A stretch of 64,000 bases of DNA from Prorocentrum cordatum (lineage: Eukaryota > Sar > Dinophyceae > Prorocentrales > Prorocentraceae), in assembly GCA_963575745.1 (NCBI GenBank), contig CAUYUJ010014194.1, positions 107,501 to 171,500 on the forward strand, given 5' to 3'. This document shows positions 54,238 to 63,970 of this stretch, piece after piece. A program made the translations under genes and the position numbers. The notes beneath the pieces were generated by a model, which did not search any database, was not told the DNA's origin, and worked only from the letters and a program-made list of their open reading frames with translations. The number at the start of each line of letters is the position of its first letter. The first letter of the stretch is position 1.

Positions 54238-57200
54238 ATGGACATAAGTGCCGAGGACCCGTCCCAGAATTCAAAGGCTGTATTTGCAGACCAAGCAGTT
54301 TCTGAACTTGCTCCAAAGACTGATTTCTCTAGCTCTTCGAATTCAAAGACTGTATTTGCAGATCAATGTCTCGACTCCCACAGAGAGTCTAAAAGGCGGC
54401 GGTGTGGATTGGCTCAGCGGCGTCAGGACGCAAGTCCTGGGGAAGCCCCGAATGCGAGGGAACACCCCAGGCAGCGTCGCCACGTTTTGCAAGCCTGGGG
54501 AAGCCCCGAATGCGAGGGAACACCCCAGGCACGGGACGCCATGTCGACACCTTCGAGGACCACGACGAGACCGACGACGACACCAACACAGTTGGGGAGA
54601 TCATCGACTCAGAGCCCGAGATCCTCCAAACGCTTGAAGACAGGTATAGAAGATGATGTGGAATACCCTGACCATGGGGTAGATCCATCGGGGACAGGTG
54701 AAGGCCCCGCCCACATTGAACATGCCGAAGATCACGTCGACGAGACGGAGCCCCAGGGCTCAGAGAATGACCAGGGCGAGGGCCTCGATCGCCTGCAGGT
54801 AGCCACGATCAATGTCACCAGCATCTCGAAGGCCAGATTGTCAGAGATCCTGGACAATGTTGCAGACGACGTCGGCGTATTATGTCTCCAGGAGATACGA
54901 CTCCCTGACATGAGGCCGAGGTGGCTGATCAACTTCTGCGCTCGACGAGGGTGGGGTGCGGCATGCTCTAAGCCCCCTCCTCCTGGGGCGAGAGTGGCAA
55001 CGACGCAGGGCGGCTGTGCGATTTTGTGGCGACGGGCCATGGGAAAGATCAGCGTCATCAGAGACGATAAGCTCGACCATCGGATGGTTGGGATCAGAAC
55101 TACCAAAGCGACAATCTTGAGTATGTACGGGCCACAGTGGTACGATCGATCATGGTTTTCGTATGCTCTGGATTATGCCAAATCACTGGGACATCTGGGC
55201 CATCCCCTCTACATCATAGGGGACCTCAATTGGAAAGCTTCATATAATACTTTATTAGACATCGGATGGCAGCTGGACGTATCGCATGACCAATCTACTC
55301 AGGTGACCACGGCGATCGGTACAGCTCCGACAAGGGCGTTGTCCTGGGGAAACCCACAAGATGCCCCACCCAAGTACCTGGGCGCCAAGCTCTTGCCAGG
55401 GGTCCCCCACCACGCGATGGTCAAGTACCAGTTGGAGATACCATACATTACGATCCCACGGTACCGACTACACCACACGGCTTCCTTTCTACCTGTGGTC
55501 AACACCAAGACGGTTACGGCCGAGTACAAGAGCCTCTTGAAGGAATCGCTAGATGCAGTGTGTGCGGCTCCCCATATTAGTGGAGCCATCGACCTGGATC
55601 TCAATGACGACACGGATGTCCCGCTGGTCACGAGATGGCGCTACTGGCACGAGCGAGCAGAGGCAGCACTCAACATCGCAGTGGACAAAAAGTTGGTAGA
55701 GATTGACCGCCTACCTGAGAGGAGCAAGGGCTCCCAACCCACGCAGAGGCCAGCGGCACATGGACCTCGGTTTCGACCAGAACAAAGTATCGCACACAGG
55801 CGTCTTCTCCGCCTCCATCGTCGCTTCTCGGAGGCGCTCAGGCAGGGAACCTCAGCGATGGCTGAGATCTCTCCACGACACTTCACGGATATTGCCAGAG
55901 CGGCCTTCGAGGGAATTGTCAACATGAAAGCAGAAGGTGTTCCTTGTTATGCGGATTGTCTCCAGTGGCTGACATCAGCCATATCAGCGGAGAATATTAA
56001 ATTGCAACGTGAAGCTCAGAGATCCTGGAAAGAAGAATTTGCAGCGTGGTCTACAGAGGTGTATAAGGTGGCCACGCCTATGTTCAAGCAAGCACCCCCG
56101 GCATCCTCTTGCCACGTCTCGCAGTTCGCCGAGGAGTGGGAAGCACAGTGGAAGCCTGGGAATGTTGACAAACAAGCACACCTTCGAGCCTGGCAACATC
56201 GCGCTGATCAAGTTGAGTTCCCGAAGTCGACTTTGCATGAGATGTGGCTGCCAACGAAGGAACAGTTTGATGAAGCTTTGAGAAGTTCAAAGGGTTGTGC
56301 TGGATTGGATGGGTGGTCCTTTAGAGAGATCCGTATCCTGGCGGACCTGTATCCCGAGATCATCGCAGAACTCTACACGTTGTGGTGTGATACTTCCAGG
56401 TATTGCATTGAACATGAAGGCTGTCCACCAGGAGAACTCCACGATCTGGTATTCGCCTGGAGAGTGGCAGGTATGCCCAAGGGAGAGGATGACACGAGGC
56501 CTATCAGCGTGGGCAGCGTGTTGCTACGTATTTGGCTCAGAGCATTGGCATTTGCGGCTCCTGAGCCTCCAGAGGGCCAATGGGCTAATCGAAAGCACGT
56601 GTCAGTCACTCACGCGATCAGCCAGTGGTTGCGACATTGCGAATTGAGCTCGGACGGATGCGAATTGGATCTCAGCCGCGCTTATGATAATATCCTTCAT
56701 GAAATTGCGAGTGCTGCAATGGAGCGTTCACGTTACCCTCTGGCAGTACGATATGTATGCAAATCGGCATGGAAAGGCCCTCGTTGGTGCAGCCTCAACG
56801 GAGAACTGGCAGAGAGGGCAATATACGCAGACCGAGGTTTGCCACAAGGAGACAGCACAGCACCGGGGACCATGATCAGTACCCTCGTTCCTTGGATCAC
56901 GTCTGGCCCCTCGGGATGCTTTATGGATGACCGCTATATTGTTGGAGACAGCCCGCAGGGGCTGCTGGACGACATGGCTGAAACATCTACATTTGACAGT
57001 GACGTGGGTTTCAAAGCGAACAAAAAGAAAACGCAGGTATGGTCCACCATGGACGCGGAGCCTCAGCAGATCGAACACCTCGGTCTCCTCGCTTGTCCTA
57101 CCGACGCGACGTGGGCCATCATACCAAAAGACAAATGGGCCAAACTTCACACTGGGATTTCTATTCTTCAGTCTGTTCCTGGATCTTGCATGGTGAGATT

Positions 57201-58137
57201 GCGGCTGGCCTACACATATCTAAGACCTCTGTGGACGTGGGGAGCCCCTATCGTGACACCCCCACCGACGGCGATGGCAAAGCTTTTGGCGAGAGCAGTT
57301 TGGCGCACCCAGAACACATGGTGGTGCCTGGGCAGATGGTGGTGCCAGAACATCATGCTCCACCCAGTCTATTCTTGCAGCCTCTTCGCCTTCAGACGTT
57401 TACACGACGAAAAGCTGATTTGGTCATCTTTCCTGGAGAACTCGATCCAAGTCCACGCCCGAACGTTGGGGTTGGAGTATATACGATTTTCAGAAGAACG
57501 TGGTGTTTTACTGGAAGTCTCATCTATGGACGACTTCAGAGTATTGCAGATTGTGGAAGGTTTGGCGGACGCTCAGCTCAGATTTTGGACACACTCCAAG
57601 CGCGCACAACATGTCCTTCGGGTCATTGCCAGGATCAGGTGCCTTCAAATTGTGGAGCCCCGCAGGAAAGACTCAGAGGAGGTCGAATCGGTGGACGTCG
57701 ACGCCTGCAGCAACAAAGTTTTCACAAAGTGGTTTCATTCATTGAGTATTGCCGAGAAGTTCAGCCTCTCCGTGTTTCGCTCAGGGGCAGCTTCATCGGA
57801 GACACGTCGACAGACAGGGCTACCTTGCCCACACTGCGGCCATCTGTGGCCATCCATCAGACATCAGGTCGTGGAGTGCCCACACTGGGATGGGCTTCGA
57901 GCTGATCTTTCATCTAAGTTTGTTCTGCCGCCCACTTTCTGGACCAGCCTCCCGCGGGTCTCAGCCAAGAGTGGGTGGATAACGTATGCGGCAGACCCTG
58001 CATCAAATGTCAGAAGGGCTACCATGCTGAGGGCCATCTGTGAGATGGGAATCGGCATCATTGGTAGTGGACTGGAAGGACGACTTCATGATCCTGCACC
58101 GCCTCCCGTGCGGCGCAGAGTTCGTGTTGCTGCGTAA
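54238..58137 (+). CDS. LINE ORF2: APE endonuclease and reverse transcriptase, 1299 aa
   Basis: The start ATG 54238 is the first in frame. The frame is open back to the ORF1 stop at 54078, so readthrough is possible. The endonuclease (residues about 185-400) has VATINVTSISKARL, VLCLQEIRLP (catalytic Glu), GGCAILWRR, ILSMYGP, PLYIIGDLNWKA (GDxN) and GVPHHAMVKY (terminal His region). The RT (about 680-950) has GCAGLDGWSFREI, GMPKGEDDTRPISVGSVL, CELDLSRAYDNI (motif A), RGLPQGDSTAPGTM (motif B), GCFMDDRYIVG (motif C, FMDD) and GFKANKKKTQVW (motif D). A C-terminal CPHCGHLW...H...C finger lies at about 1196-1220. All expected catalytic residues are present and the length is normal for a LINE, so it may be active. 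Confidence 0.9.
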   Translation: MDISAEDPSQNSKAVFADQAVSELAPKTDFSSSSNSKTVFADQCLDSHRESKRRRCGLAQRRQDASPGEAPNAREHPRQRRHVLQAWGSPECEGTPQARDAMSTPSRTTTRPTTTPTQLGRSSTQSPRSSKRLKTGIEDDVEYPDHGVDPSGTGEGPAHIEHAEDHVDETEPQGSENDQGEGLDRLQVATINVTSISKARLSEILDNVADDVGVLCLQEIRLPDMRPRWLINFCARRGWGAACSKPPPPGARVATTQGGCAILWRRAMGKISVIRDDKLDHRMVGIRTTKATILSMYGPQWYDRSWFSYALDYAKSLGHLGHPLYIIGDLNWKASYNTLLDIGWQLDVSHDQSTQVTTAIGTAPTRALSWGNPQDAPPKYLGAKLLPGVPHHAMVKYQLEIPYITIPRYRLHHTASFLPVVNTKTVTAEYKSLLKESLDAVCAAPHISGAIDLDLNDDTDVPLVTRWRYWHERAEAALNIAVDKKLVEIDRLPERSKGSQPTQRPAAHGPRFRPEQSIAHRRLLRLHRRFSEALRQGTSAMAEISPRHFTDIARAAFEGIVNMKAEGVPCYADCLQWLTSAISAENIKLQREAQRSWKEEFAAWSTEVYKVATPMFKQAPPASSCHVSQFAEEWEAQWKPGNVDKQAHLRAWQHRADQVEFPKSTLHEMWLPTKEQFDEALRSSKGCAGLDGWSFREIRILADLYPEIIAELYTLWCDTSRYCIEHEGCPPGELHDLVFAWRVAGMPKGEDDTRPISVGSVLLRIWLRALAFAAPEPPEGQWANRKHVSVTHAISQWLRHCELSSDGCELDLSRAYDNILHEIASAAMERSRYPLAVRYVCKSAWKGPRWCSLNGELAERAIYADRGLPQGDSTAPGTMISTLVPWITSGPSGCFMDDRYIVGDSPQGLLDDMAETSTFDSDVGFKANKKKTQVWSTMDAEPQQIEHLGLLACPTDATWAIIPKDKWAKLHTGISILQSVPGSCMVRLRLAYTYLRPLWTWGAPIVTPPPTAMAKLLARAVWRTQNTWWCLGRWWCQNIMLHPVYSCSLFAFRRLHDEKLIWSSFLENSIQVHARTLGLEYIRFSEERGVLLEVSSMDDFRVLQIVEGLADAQLRFWTHSKRAQHVLRVIARIRCLQIVEPRRKDSEEVESVDVDACSNKVFTKWFHSLSIAEKFSLSVFRSGAASSETRRQTGLPCPHCGHLWPSIRHQVVECPHWDGLRADLSSKFVLPPTFWTSLPRVSAKSGWITYAADPASNVRRATMLRAICEMGIGIIGSGLEGRLHDPAPPPVRRRVRVAA
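54436..54531 (+). repeat. 38-bp direct repeat within the ORF2 5' region
   Basis: Two identical copies (54436-54473 and 54494-54531) begin CCTGGGGAAGCCCCGAATGC and end AACACCCCAGGCA, so each carries a short inverted pair CCTGGGG/CCCCAGG. Just upstream, a GAATTCAAAG...TGTATTTGCAGA segment is also duplicated (54268 and 54341), encoding NSK(A/T)VFADQ twice. Confidence 0.8.
54644..54687 (+). repeat. Inverted repeat arm shared with the LINE 3' end
   Basis: GTATAGAAGATGATGTGGAA then TACCCTGACCATGGGGTAGATCCA matches the reverse complement of 58148-58191 with one mismatch in 44 bases. Confidence 0.9.
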
Positions 58138-58147
58138 CTACCACGCG

Positions 58148-58191
58148 TGGATCTACCCCATGGTCAGGGTATTCCACCTCATCTTCTATAC
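58148..58191 (-). repeat. Inverted repeat arm at the LINE 3' end
   Basis: The partner of 54644..54687. It occupies the last bases of the element before the right target-site copy, where a 3' UTR end or poly(A) would be expected. Confidence 0.9.
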
Positions 58192-58205
58192 GGTGATGAA
58201 CATCG
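58191..58205 (+). repeat. Target-site duplication, right copy (15 bp)
   Basis: Identical to 50771..50785. Confidence 0.85.
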
Positions 58206-58720
58206 TTACGAGCGTGTTTCTGGACAAAGCGATGGAGATCGCCAAGCCATGCTCGGAGAACGAGGTACTGGACAAGTGCCACTCGGACCTGCACGACGCA
58301 GACGAGCTTATCCGCATGGTGTCTGGCATGCGCGAGGATGACCAAGACACCATCACCTTCGGCGAGTTCGTTGGCTACATGAACGAGCGAGAGTTCCGGA
58401 AGCATTTCGATGCACGGGGCCTGACCCAAAAGGACACGAGGATGCTGTTCAAGATGCTCACCTCCTACAACTCCGGCACGGTTTGCCAGGGCGGCGAGAA
58501 GAGGGTCCAGCTCTCCGCCTTCCTGGCGGGCTGCATGCGGCTGAAGGGGGAGGCGTCCAGCATGGACGTGTACGCCGTCAGCTGCGGGCTGCACTTCGTG
58601 CGCGCAGCCCAGGCCGAGTTCGGCGCCTGGGCGGAGGGGCAGTTCGCGGAGCTCAGGGCCCGCCTGGAGGACACGGCGGCCCTGACCCGCGCCCCGGGCC
58701 GCGGGCCTCCTGGGAGCTGA
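58206..58720 (+). pseudogene. Voltage-gated cation channel, C-terminal half
   Basis: Reading from the right target-site copy, the sequence continues S6 (VMNIVTSVFLDKAMEIAKP), the classic end of a Ca/Na-channel S6 helix. A cytoplasmic tail follows with an EF-hand-like helix-loop-helix region (VSGMREDDQDTITFGEFVGY, with degenerate Ca ligands) and a second helical stretch (SSMDVYAVSCGLHFVRAAQA). It ends at TGA 58718. Joined to the first half without the LINE and one repeat copy, the frame is 2178 bases (726 codons) with no interruption. This piece has no start codon of its own in host sequence. An ATG-started frame from 58040 runs into it from LINE sequence. Confidence 0.85.
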
Positions 58721-60945
58721 GGGCGCCCCGTGCGGCTCGGTCGCAGCCCCACGACTGCCCGGCGAGCGGCGCCCCCTATGGGAAGCGGCAGCCGACCGAG
58801 GACAGGAGGGGGAGGGCGGGGGGGAGGGGGGAGGGGCGGCGCTTGTTTTCCACCGCCAGCAGCCTGTCCCCCGGGCTTGTGCCTCGTTGTTTGCCTGGGA
58901 AGCTGCTCGGAGCTTGGCGCCGCAAGGGCGACTCCCTCCGTAGCACTCGCTCTGGCCGCTTGTTCACTCTGGATTGGGCGGCGCCTAGGTGCGACTGCTT
59001 GCGAATGTGGAGCATTTTGCTCGGTGCACGTGCACCGCACGCTTCGTGTGCAACTAGCTTTGTACCGCCGTCCCGGACATCGCATGTCGCCGCCAGACCG
59101 TTGTCGCGCGGCCGCCGACCCCCCCAAAAATATCCCCACCACCCCATCCAGAAACGATGCCCATGAGAGTTGTTTGGATGAAGAGGGATGTTGAAGGAGG
59201 GTAAGAGGAATGAGAAGGAGCAGGGAGAGAAAGATGGCCAGGAGGAGGAGGAGGAGGAGGAGGAAGGGGAAAGGAGTGGGGGCTATCTTGAGGCATCTTG
59301 GAGGCTATCAGGGGCCATCTCGGTACCAACTCGGGCCCTGACAGGCTTTGGATGGGGGGGGGGCGGACGGGCCCTGCTAAACAACTGGGCATGTTGATAC
59401 GGTTCGGGTGCCCCGCGATCATTTTAAAAGTGCAAGCCCGCCGTCCCTGTCAACGGCCGGTTTGAAGTACAGCACGCGTTGCGGCAACATCTCGGGCCAT
59501 GCGCGGGCGCCGATTTCTGTTGGCCTTTCTACTTCGCATGGACGGTGGAGGTGCGTTGGCACGCGCGGCCATGCATCGCGGGCGCCGCACCTCGGGCTGG
59601 CCTGTGCTGTGCTTCCCGACGCACGTCGCTGCCGGCCACTGTTCTCGGAGGCGCACAGAACCCCCACCCTGACGCGTCGATTCGTGAATGGTCCGTTTTC
59701 GGTCCTCGAGAGGGCGCCGCGGCCGTCATTTTCCAGGCTTGGGCCCGCCAGGTTTGGGCCCGAGGTCGTTTTCACGGATCCACGCTTTGCCAAAGGGGCT
59801 TCTGTGCATCCCCGATGCTCGTGCTGCGACTTGGCTGCTGCATCTGTGTTGGGAGCGCGGCCGGCTGCTGCCACGACGGTCACCGCTGCCTCGGTCGGCG
59901 GCCCCTGCCCGCTCAACGCGGAACTCTTCCACGTCTGAGCGCTCTCCCCTCTCTCTCCCCTCGCGCGGCCGCTCTCGTCTTCCTCCCCCCCCCCTCGATG
60001 GAGCGTGATGGGAATCGCACGAGGTGACGAAACTCCTAACTGTCTTGACCACTTCGTTTTTCGTTGCCTTTTTTTGTATGAGCTGCCAACATTTCGCCGC
60101 GCCGCTTCGTTTTTCGTAATCGTTGCTACAACGAAGTAACTTCTTGCAGGCGGCACTCGCTGTTCGTTTTCCAGCTCGCATGTATGTTTGCGCTTCATTT
60201 TCAGCGCCGGAGAGGTAGCATGTTTGAGAGCTGTGAGCTATTGTCGATACGAGATGGATGCCAGCTAGGGCATGATCGCAGCGCAGTCGCGGCAGGAAGC
60301 AGTGCAGCGACGAAAGCAAAGCCTTGCGCAAAAAGTGGGAGGACGGATAAGTTATCTATCACACAATCCGCGGACCCCCGCATCTCACAATCTTCAAGGC
60401 CGTCATGACGTACGGCGCTTCGCGTACAATAGCAGCCGAAGCCGACCCCGCGCTGAAGCCTAAGTCCGAGAAGTTGTTGACCGACATGCGCTCGTTGTGG
60501 GACGAGCGGCTCACCAATAACAGTATGGAGGATGTCGCTCGAGCTGTGCGGTACCTCAGGGTCCGCATCCATCGCAATAGTGAGGGACAGCCCCAAACAT
60601 GCACCTTTCTCTTCGGGATGGGCTGCTTCGGTAACAAATCATGGGAGCCCGATGTGCCTCCTGATTCCGGCTTCAGCGCCGGTTCGCGTCTGCCAGCGCC
60701 TGGGAGTCGACGAGACAACGCCGATGTGGCGTCGGTCAGCGCCGAGTGGCGTCGATCTAGCGTCGATTAGCGTCGACTGGGCGTCGATCAGCATCGATTC
60801 GCAAGAGCCGACAAGATGGTTCCCGCGAGCTGCCACCGAGGGCCGCCACGACGCACTGGCCCTGTCGTGGGCCCGACGACCCAGGAGCGTTGAGCCTCCG
60901 CGAGGCAGCGTGGGCAGCACGAGTCGTGGGACCCCCCCCTGGCGC
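58721..60945. other. Channel 3' flank; no supported gene
   Basis: GC-rich DNA with a short GGA array near 59240. Bases 60030-60240 have lower GC and duplicated CGTTTTTCGT words. A 121-codon frame at 60405-60770 (starting MTYGASRTIAAEADPALKPK) has some coding character but no recognised domain. Bases 60720-60800 contain GCGTCGATCAGC-type repeats. Confidence 0.4.
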
Positions 60946-60946
60946 G

Positions 60947-61203
60947 TTCCCCCTCCTCCTCCTCCTCCACCTCCTCCTCCTCCTCCTCCTTTTCCTCCTC
61001 CTCCTCCTCCTCCTCCTCCTCCTCCTCCTCCTCCTCCTCCTCCCCCCGTGGTCCCCCCCTCTTCCCTGTCCCCCCCGCGGTCCCCCCCCTCCTCCTCCTC
61101 CTCCTCCTCCTCCTCCTCCTCCTCCTCCTCCTCCTCCTCCTCCTCCTCCTCCTCCTTCTCCCCCTCCTCCTCCTACCCCTTTTCCTCCTCTCGGCCTCCA
61201 CCT
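60947..61203. repeat. (CTC)n microsatellite cluster
   Basis: Several CTC arrays separated by CCCCGTGGTCCCCCCCTC-like words, giving Pro, Ser or Leu runs in plus-strand frames. Confidence 0.95.
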
Positions 61204-61204
61204 C

Positions 61205-61855
61205 CGCTCCCTGGCACGTTTGCGGCGCGTCCCCTTGCAGGTTCTCTGGCAAGTCCAGTGGCACGTCCCCTGCGCCGCGTCCCCTAGCACGTCACCTTGT
61301 TCGTTCCCGGGAGCGTCTCCTGGCAGGTCACCTGACGCGTCCATAGTGCGTTCCCTGGAGCGTCGCGTGGTATGTCCCGTGGCGCATCCCATATCACTCC
61401 CCTTAGCATGTTCCCTGGCGTGTCTCATGGCGCGTCCCATTGCGGGTCCCCTGGCGCATCCAGTGGCGCAATTTGTCAGCACGTTCCATGTCACGTCGCG
61501 CGGCACATCCCTTGAGACGTCCTCTGACACGTCCCCTTGCGCGTCTTCTGCAGGCCCCTGGCGCGTCCCCTGACACGCTTCCTGACGCGTTACCTGGCGC
61601 GTCCCGTGGCGCGTCTCCTGTCTCGTCCCTTAGCGCGTCCTCCTGCAGGTCCCCTGGCTCGTCCCCTGGCACGCCCCTTTGGCGCGTTCCCTAGCGCTTC
61701 TCCTGTCGCTCCCTTCGGCGCGTCCTTTCGGCGCGTCGCGCGGCACGTCCCGTGGCGCGCCCAATGGCATGTCCCTTGGCACGCTTCGTGGCGCCTCCCT
61801 GACACGCCCCTGGGCGCGTTCTCTGGCGCGTCCACGGCTTGCCTCTACGACCTTC
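61205..61855. repeat. Imperfect decamer minisatellite, GGCGCGTCCC type
   Basis: Dozens of 10-bp-class units such as CTGGCGCGTCC, TTGGCACGTCC and GTGGCGCGTCT. Unit length varies and none is conserved as protein. Confidence 0.85.
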
Positions 61856-62058
61856 GGCCGCCCTCTTCCCCTCCGCCCGCTCCCGCGCCCGTTCCCGGCA
61901 TGCCCTGCCTGCAAAGCGACACCCGCGCCCCGGCGACCCCTGGCGCTGCCACACAACAACGTGTGTTGTTACACGTTCGTTTGGCGCGGTTTGCGCCGCT
62001 GTTGGTAATGGCACGGCCTGCGTGCTGCCCCCCTCTTCGCTCTTTGCTCCTCTCGTGT

Positions 62059-62212
62059 GGGGCATGTCCCTCTACGGGGGGAATATTCAAGAATAGTTTT
62101 TAAAAATATCGGGGGCGATTTTTCGTGGTCTCTGGATTATTATTGAATATTTTCTGATTTGTTTTACTTCTGATTGTTCTTCCAAAATCCGCCTGTAGGG
62201 GACATGCCCGAC
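62059..62212. mobile_element. TIR element, family CATGTCC, copy 2
   Basis: The left end GGGGCATGTCCCTCTACGGG and the reverse complement of the right end GTCGGGCATGTCCCCTACAG form the inverted pair. The interior is AT-rich (TTTTTAAAAATATCG and ATTATTATTGAATATTTTC). It is shorter than copy 1 (about 154 bp). Confidence 0.65.
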
Positions 62213-62312
62213 CCAATGCTCCCACCCATCCCGCGCCCGCCGCCATGCCAGGCGCCCCGCTGCTCTCGACGTTACGCTCGGCACCCCTGCAGGCTGCTGG
62301 TCCGTCAGGGTC

Positions 62313-62542
62313 CCGAATCATCGGGGCTGGGGGTGGTCGGGGGTAGCTCCCGATTCTTGCGTCGGGGGCCCAAGCCGGAGTTGCTCCGGACCCGAGCCAT
62401 CCCGGATAACTCGGGCGTCCAACCACTTCCGAATCACCGGGGCCCGGGGTGGTCAGGTGTAAGCTCCTGATTCGTGCCGCGGGGGCCCAAACTGGAGATG
62501 CCCCAGACCAGAGTTGTCCCGCATGCTTCGGGCGTCCAACGC
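62313..62542. repeat. 115-bp tandem duplication
   Basis: Two diverged units start CCCGAATCATCGGGGCTGGG and CCGAATCACCGGGGCCCGGG, 115 bp apart. They share GGGGGCCCAA and CGGGCGTCCAAC words. Confidence 0.75.
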
Positions 62543-62937
62543 TTGGCCACGCATCGCGTTCGGCAGGCCCGCACACGCGCGCAGGGCCAGCTTGGGAAGG
62601 AGCACCGCGCCACGCTGGCGGTCTTGCCTGGACCGCGGCCGGCCAAGCCGGCTCGCTGGTCTAGTGCTTGGCCTGGCTGGAGCTCTGTGGACGGTCCAGC
62701 GCGACCACTCCCGCGACCTCTGTGCTCCTGGCACCCGGCATCTTGCTGTTTGGCCTGGCGAGCGACGGGCCTGCCACCTCATCGGATGTCCTCGAGCTGA
62801 GCTCGGACCCTGCTGGCCCGCACGTGCCCCGATGCGCTCCAGGGCGCTCCGACAGCCTGTGGCCAGGGTTGCACGACTCGTGCTGCGGCCCGAGATCGCC
62901 GGCCCACCACGCGAAGAGCTGCGCCCTCCGAGCGTGG

Positions 62938-63025
62938 CTCCCTCCTCCTCCTCCTCCCTCCTCCTCCTCCTCCTCCTCCTCCTCCTCCTCCTCCTCCTCC
63001 TCCTCCTCCTCCTCCTCCTCCTCCC
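62938..63025. repeat. (CTC)n microsatellite
   Basis: About 85 bp of CTC triplets with one CTCC slip. Confidence 0.95.
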
Positions 63026-63164
63026 TCTTGCCGTTCGCATCGGTGCGCAATTCGCTCTGCCGCGTCCAGGCGGTTGCCAGCCGACGCCCCGCGTTTCACA
63101 CGTCTCCGCGGACGGCTGTCGAGAGGGGGGAAAAGACACAAGCAGGCAAAGGAACCGTCGCTCC

Positions 63165-63255
63165 CTTGGAAAACGCATGGGGAAATAGGGGAAGGTTGAT
63201 GGGGGGGGGGACGATGAAGACCAAGAACACATGGGAACATACGGGGAATATCCCA
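63165..63255 (+). repeat. Dispersed repeat family A, partial copy 3
   Basis: TTGGAAAACGCATGGGGAAA, a run of nine or more G and AGAACACATGGGAACATACG resemble the core of the copies at 42990 and 8331 (inverted). Confidence 0.4.
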
Positions 63256-63430
63256 GAGATCCGACGTCGTGATCTTTTCAATGCGCGGTCCCCGGAAGAC
63301 TCGACCCATTCCCCAGGACCGGTTTTTCATCCCGAGTCGTTTCTTGACGGCCCCGGGCCCCGGCGAGGGCCTCTGGAGGTCGAAATCGGCGAAAAACCGC
63401 CGCCTTGATTTTTTCAACACGTTGGACCTC
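63256..63430 (-). repeat. Dispersed repeat family B, copy 2 (protein-like)
   Basis: The reverse complement matches 46985..47170. The same frame stays open on the minus strand (KKSRRRFF...RSWGMGR...GPRIEKITTSD). Confidence 0.6.
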
Positions 63431-63597
63431 TGGAATCCTGGGATCTGCGCCTATTTGTTTGTGTGCCCTATGGGTCCCTCCAGGCTGGTTCTGCCAGCGT
63501 CTCCCCGGGGCTCCGGGGGGAGGCCCGGCCCTTCGCCGCCTGGCCACTGCAGAGGGCCCGCTCGGGAGGAAGTGCCGGGCACCGAGAGGACGGTGTC

Positions 63598-63948
63598 GAC
63601 TCCTCCTCCTCCTCCTCCTCCTCCTCCTCCTCCTCTACCTTCTCGTCCTCCCTCCTCCCCCCTCCTCCTCCTCCTCCTCCTCCTTCTCCTCCTCCTCTAC
63701 CTTCTCGTCCTCCTCCTCCTCCTCCTCCTCCTCCTCCTCTATCCTCTCCTCCTCCTCCTCCCCCTCCTCCTCCTCCTCCTCCTCCTCCTCCTCCTCCTCC
63801 TCCTCCTCCTCCTCCTCCTCCCCCTCCTCCTCCTCCTCCTCCTCCTCCTCCTCCTCCTCCTCCTCCTCCTCCCTCCCCTCTCCTCCTTCTCCGCTCCTCC
63901 TCCTCCTCCTCCTCCTCCTCCTCCTCCTCCTCCTCCTCCTCCTCGAAC
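63598..63948. repeat. (CTC)n microsatellite cluster
   Basis: 350 bp of CTC triplets with ATC/TCT and CCC interruptions. Confidence 0.97.
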
Positions 63949-63970
63949 CTCTGGGTTTCGTAGAGTTAAT

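Larger units (their letters stand above)
50786..58190 (+). mobile_element. LINE (APE endonuclease + RT) inserted in the channel gene
   Basis: A 7405-bp element bounded by an exact 15-bp direct repeat of host sequence. It contains a long 5' reading region, ORF1 with coiled coil, OTU-like domain and zinc fingers, and ORF2 with endonuclease, RT and zinc finger. The ORFs are open throughout, interrupted only by one TGA between them. It has no poly(A) tail. The 3' terminal bases instead include 44 bp that match, inverted, a region early in ORF2. Intact ORFs, the exact repeat and an undamaged host frame indicate a recent insertion. Confidence 0.9.

Noticed and set aside
58040-58205. Start of a 226-aa ORF before the channel tail
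   Set aside because: Its first 55 codons are LINE 3' sequence. The host part begins at the right target-site copy.
60405-60770. 121-aa frame as a possible gene
   Set aside because: No domain, competing frame on the other strand, and a repeat-derived C terminus. Left as unassigned.
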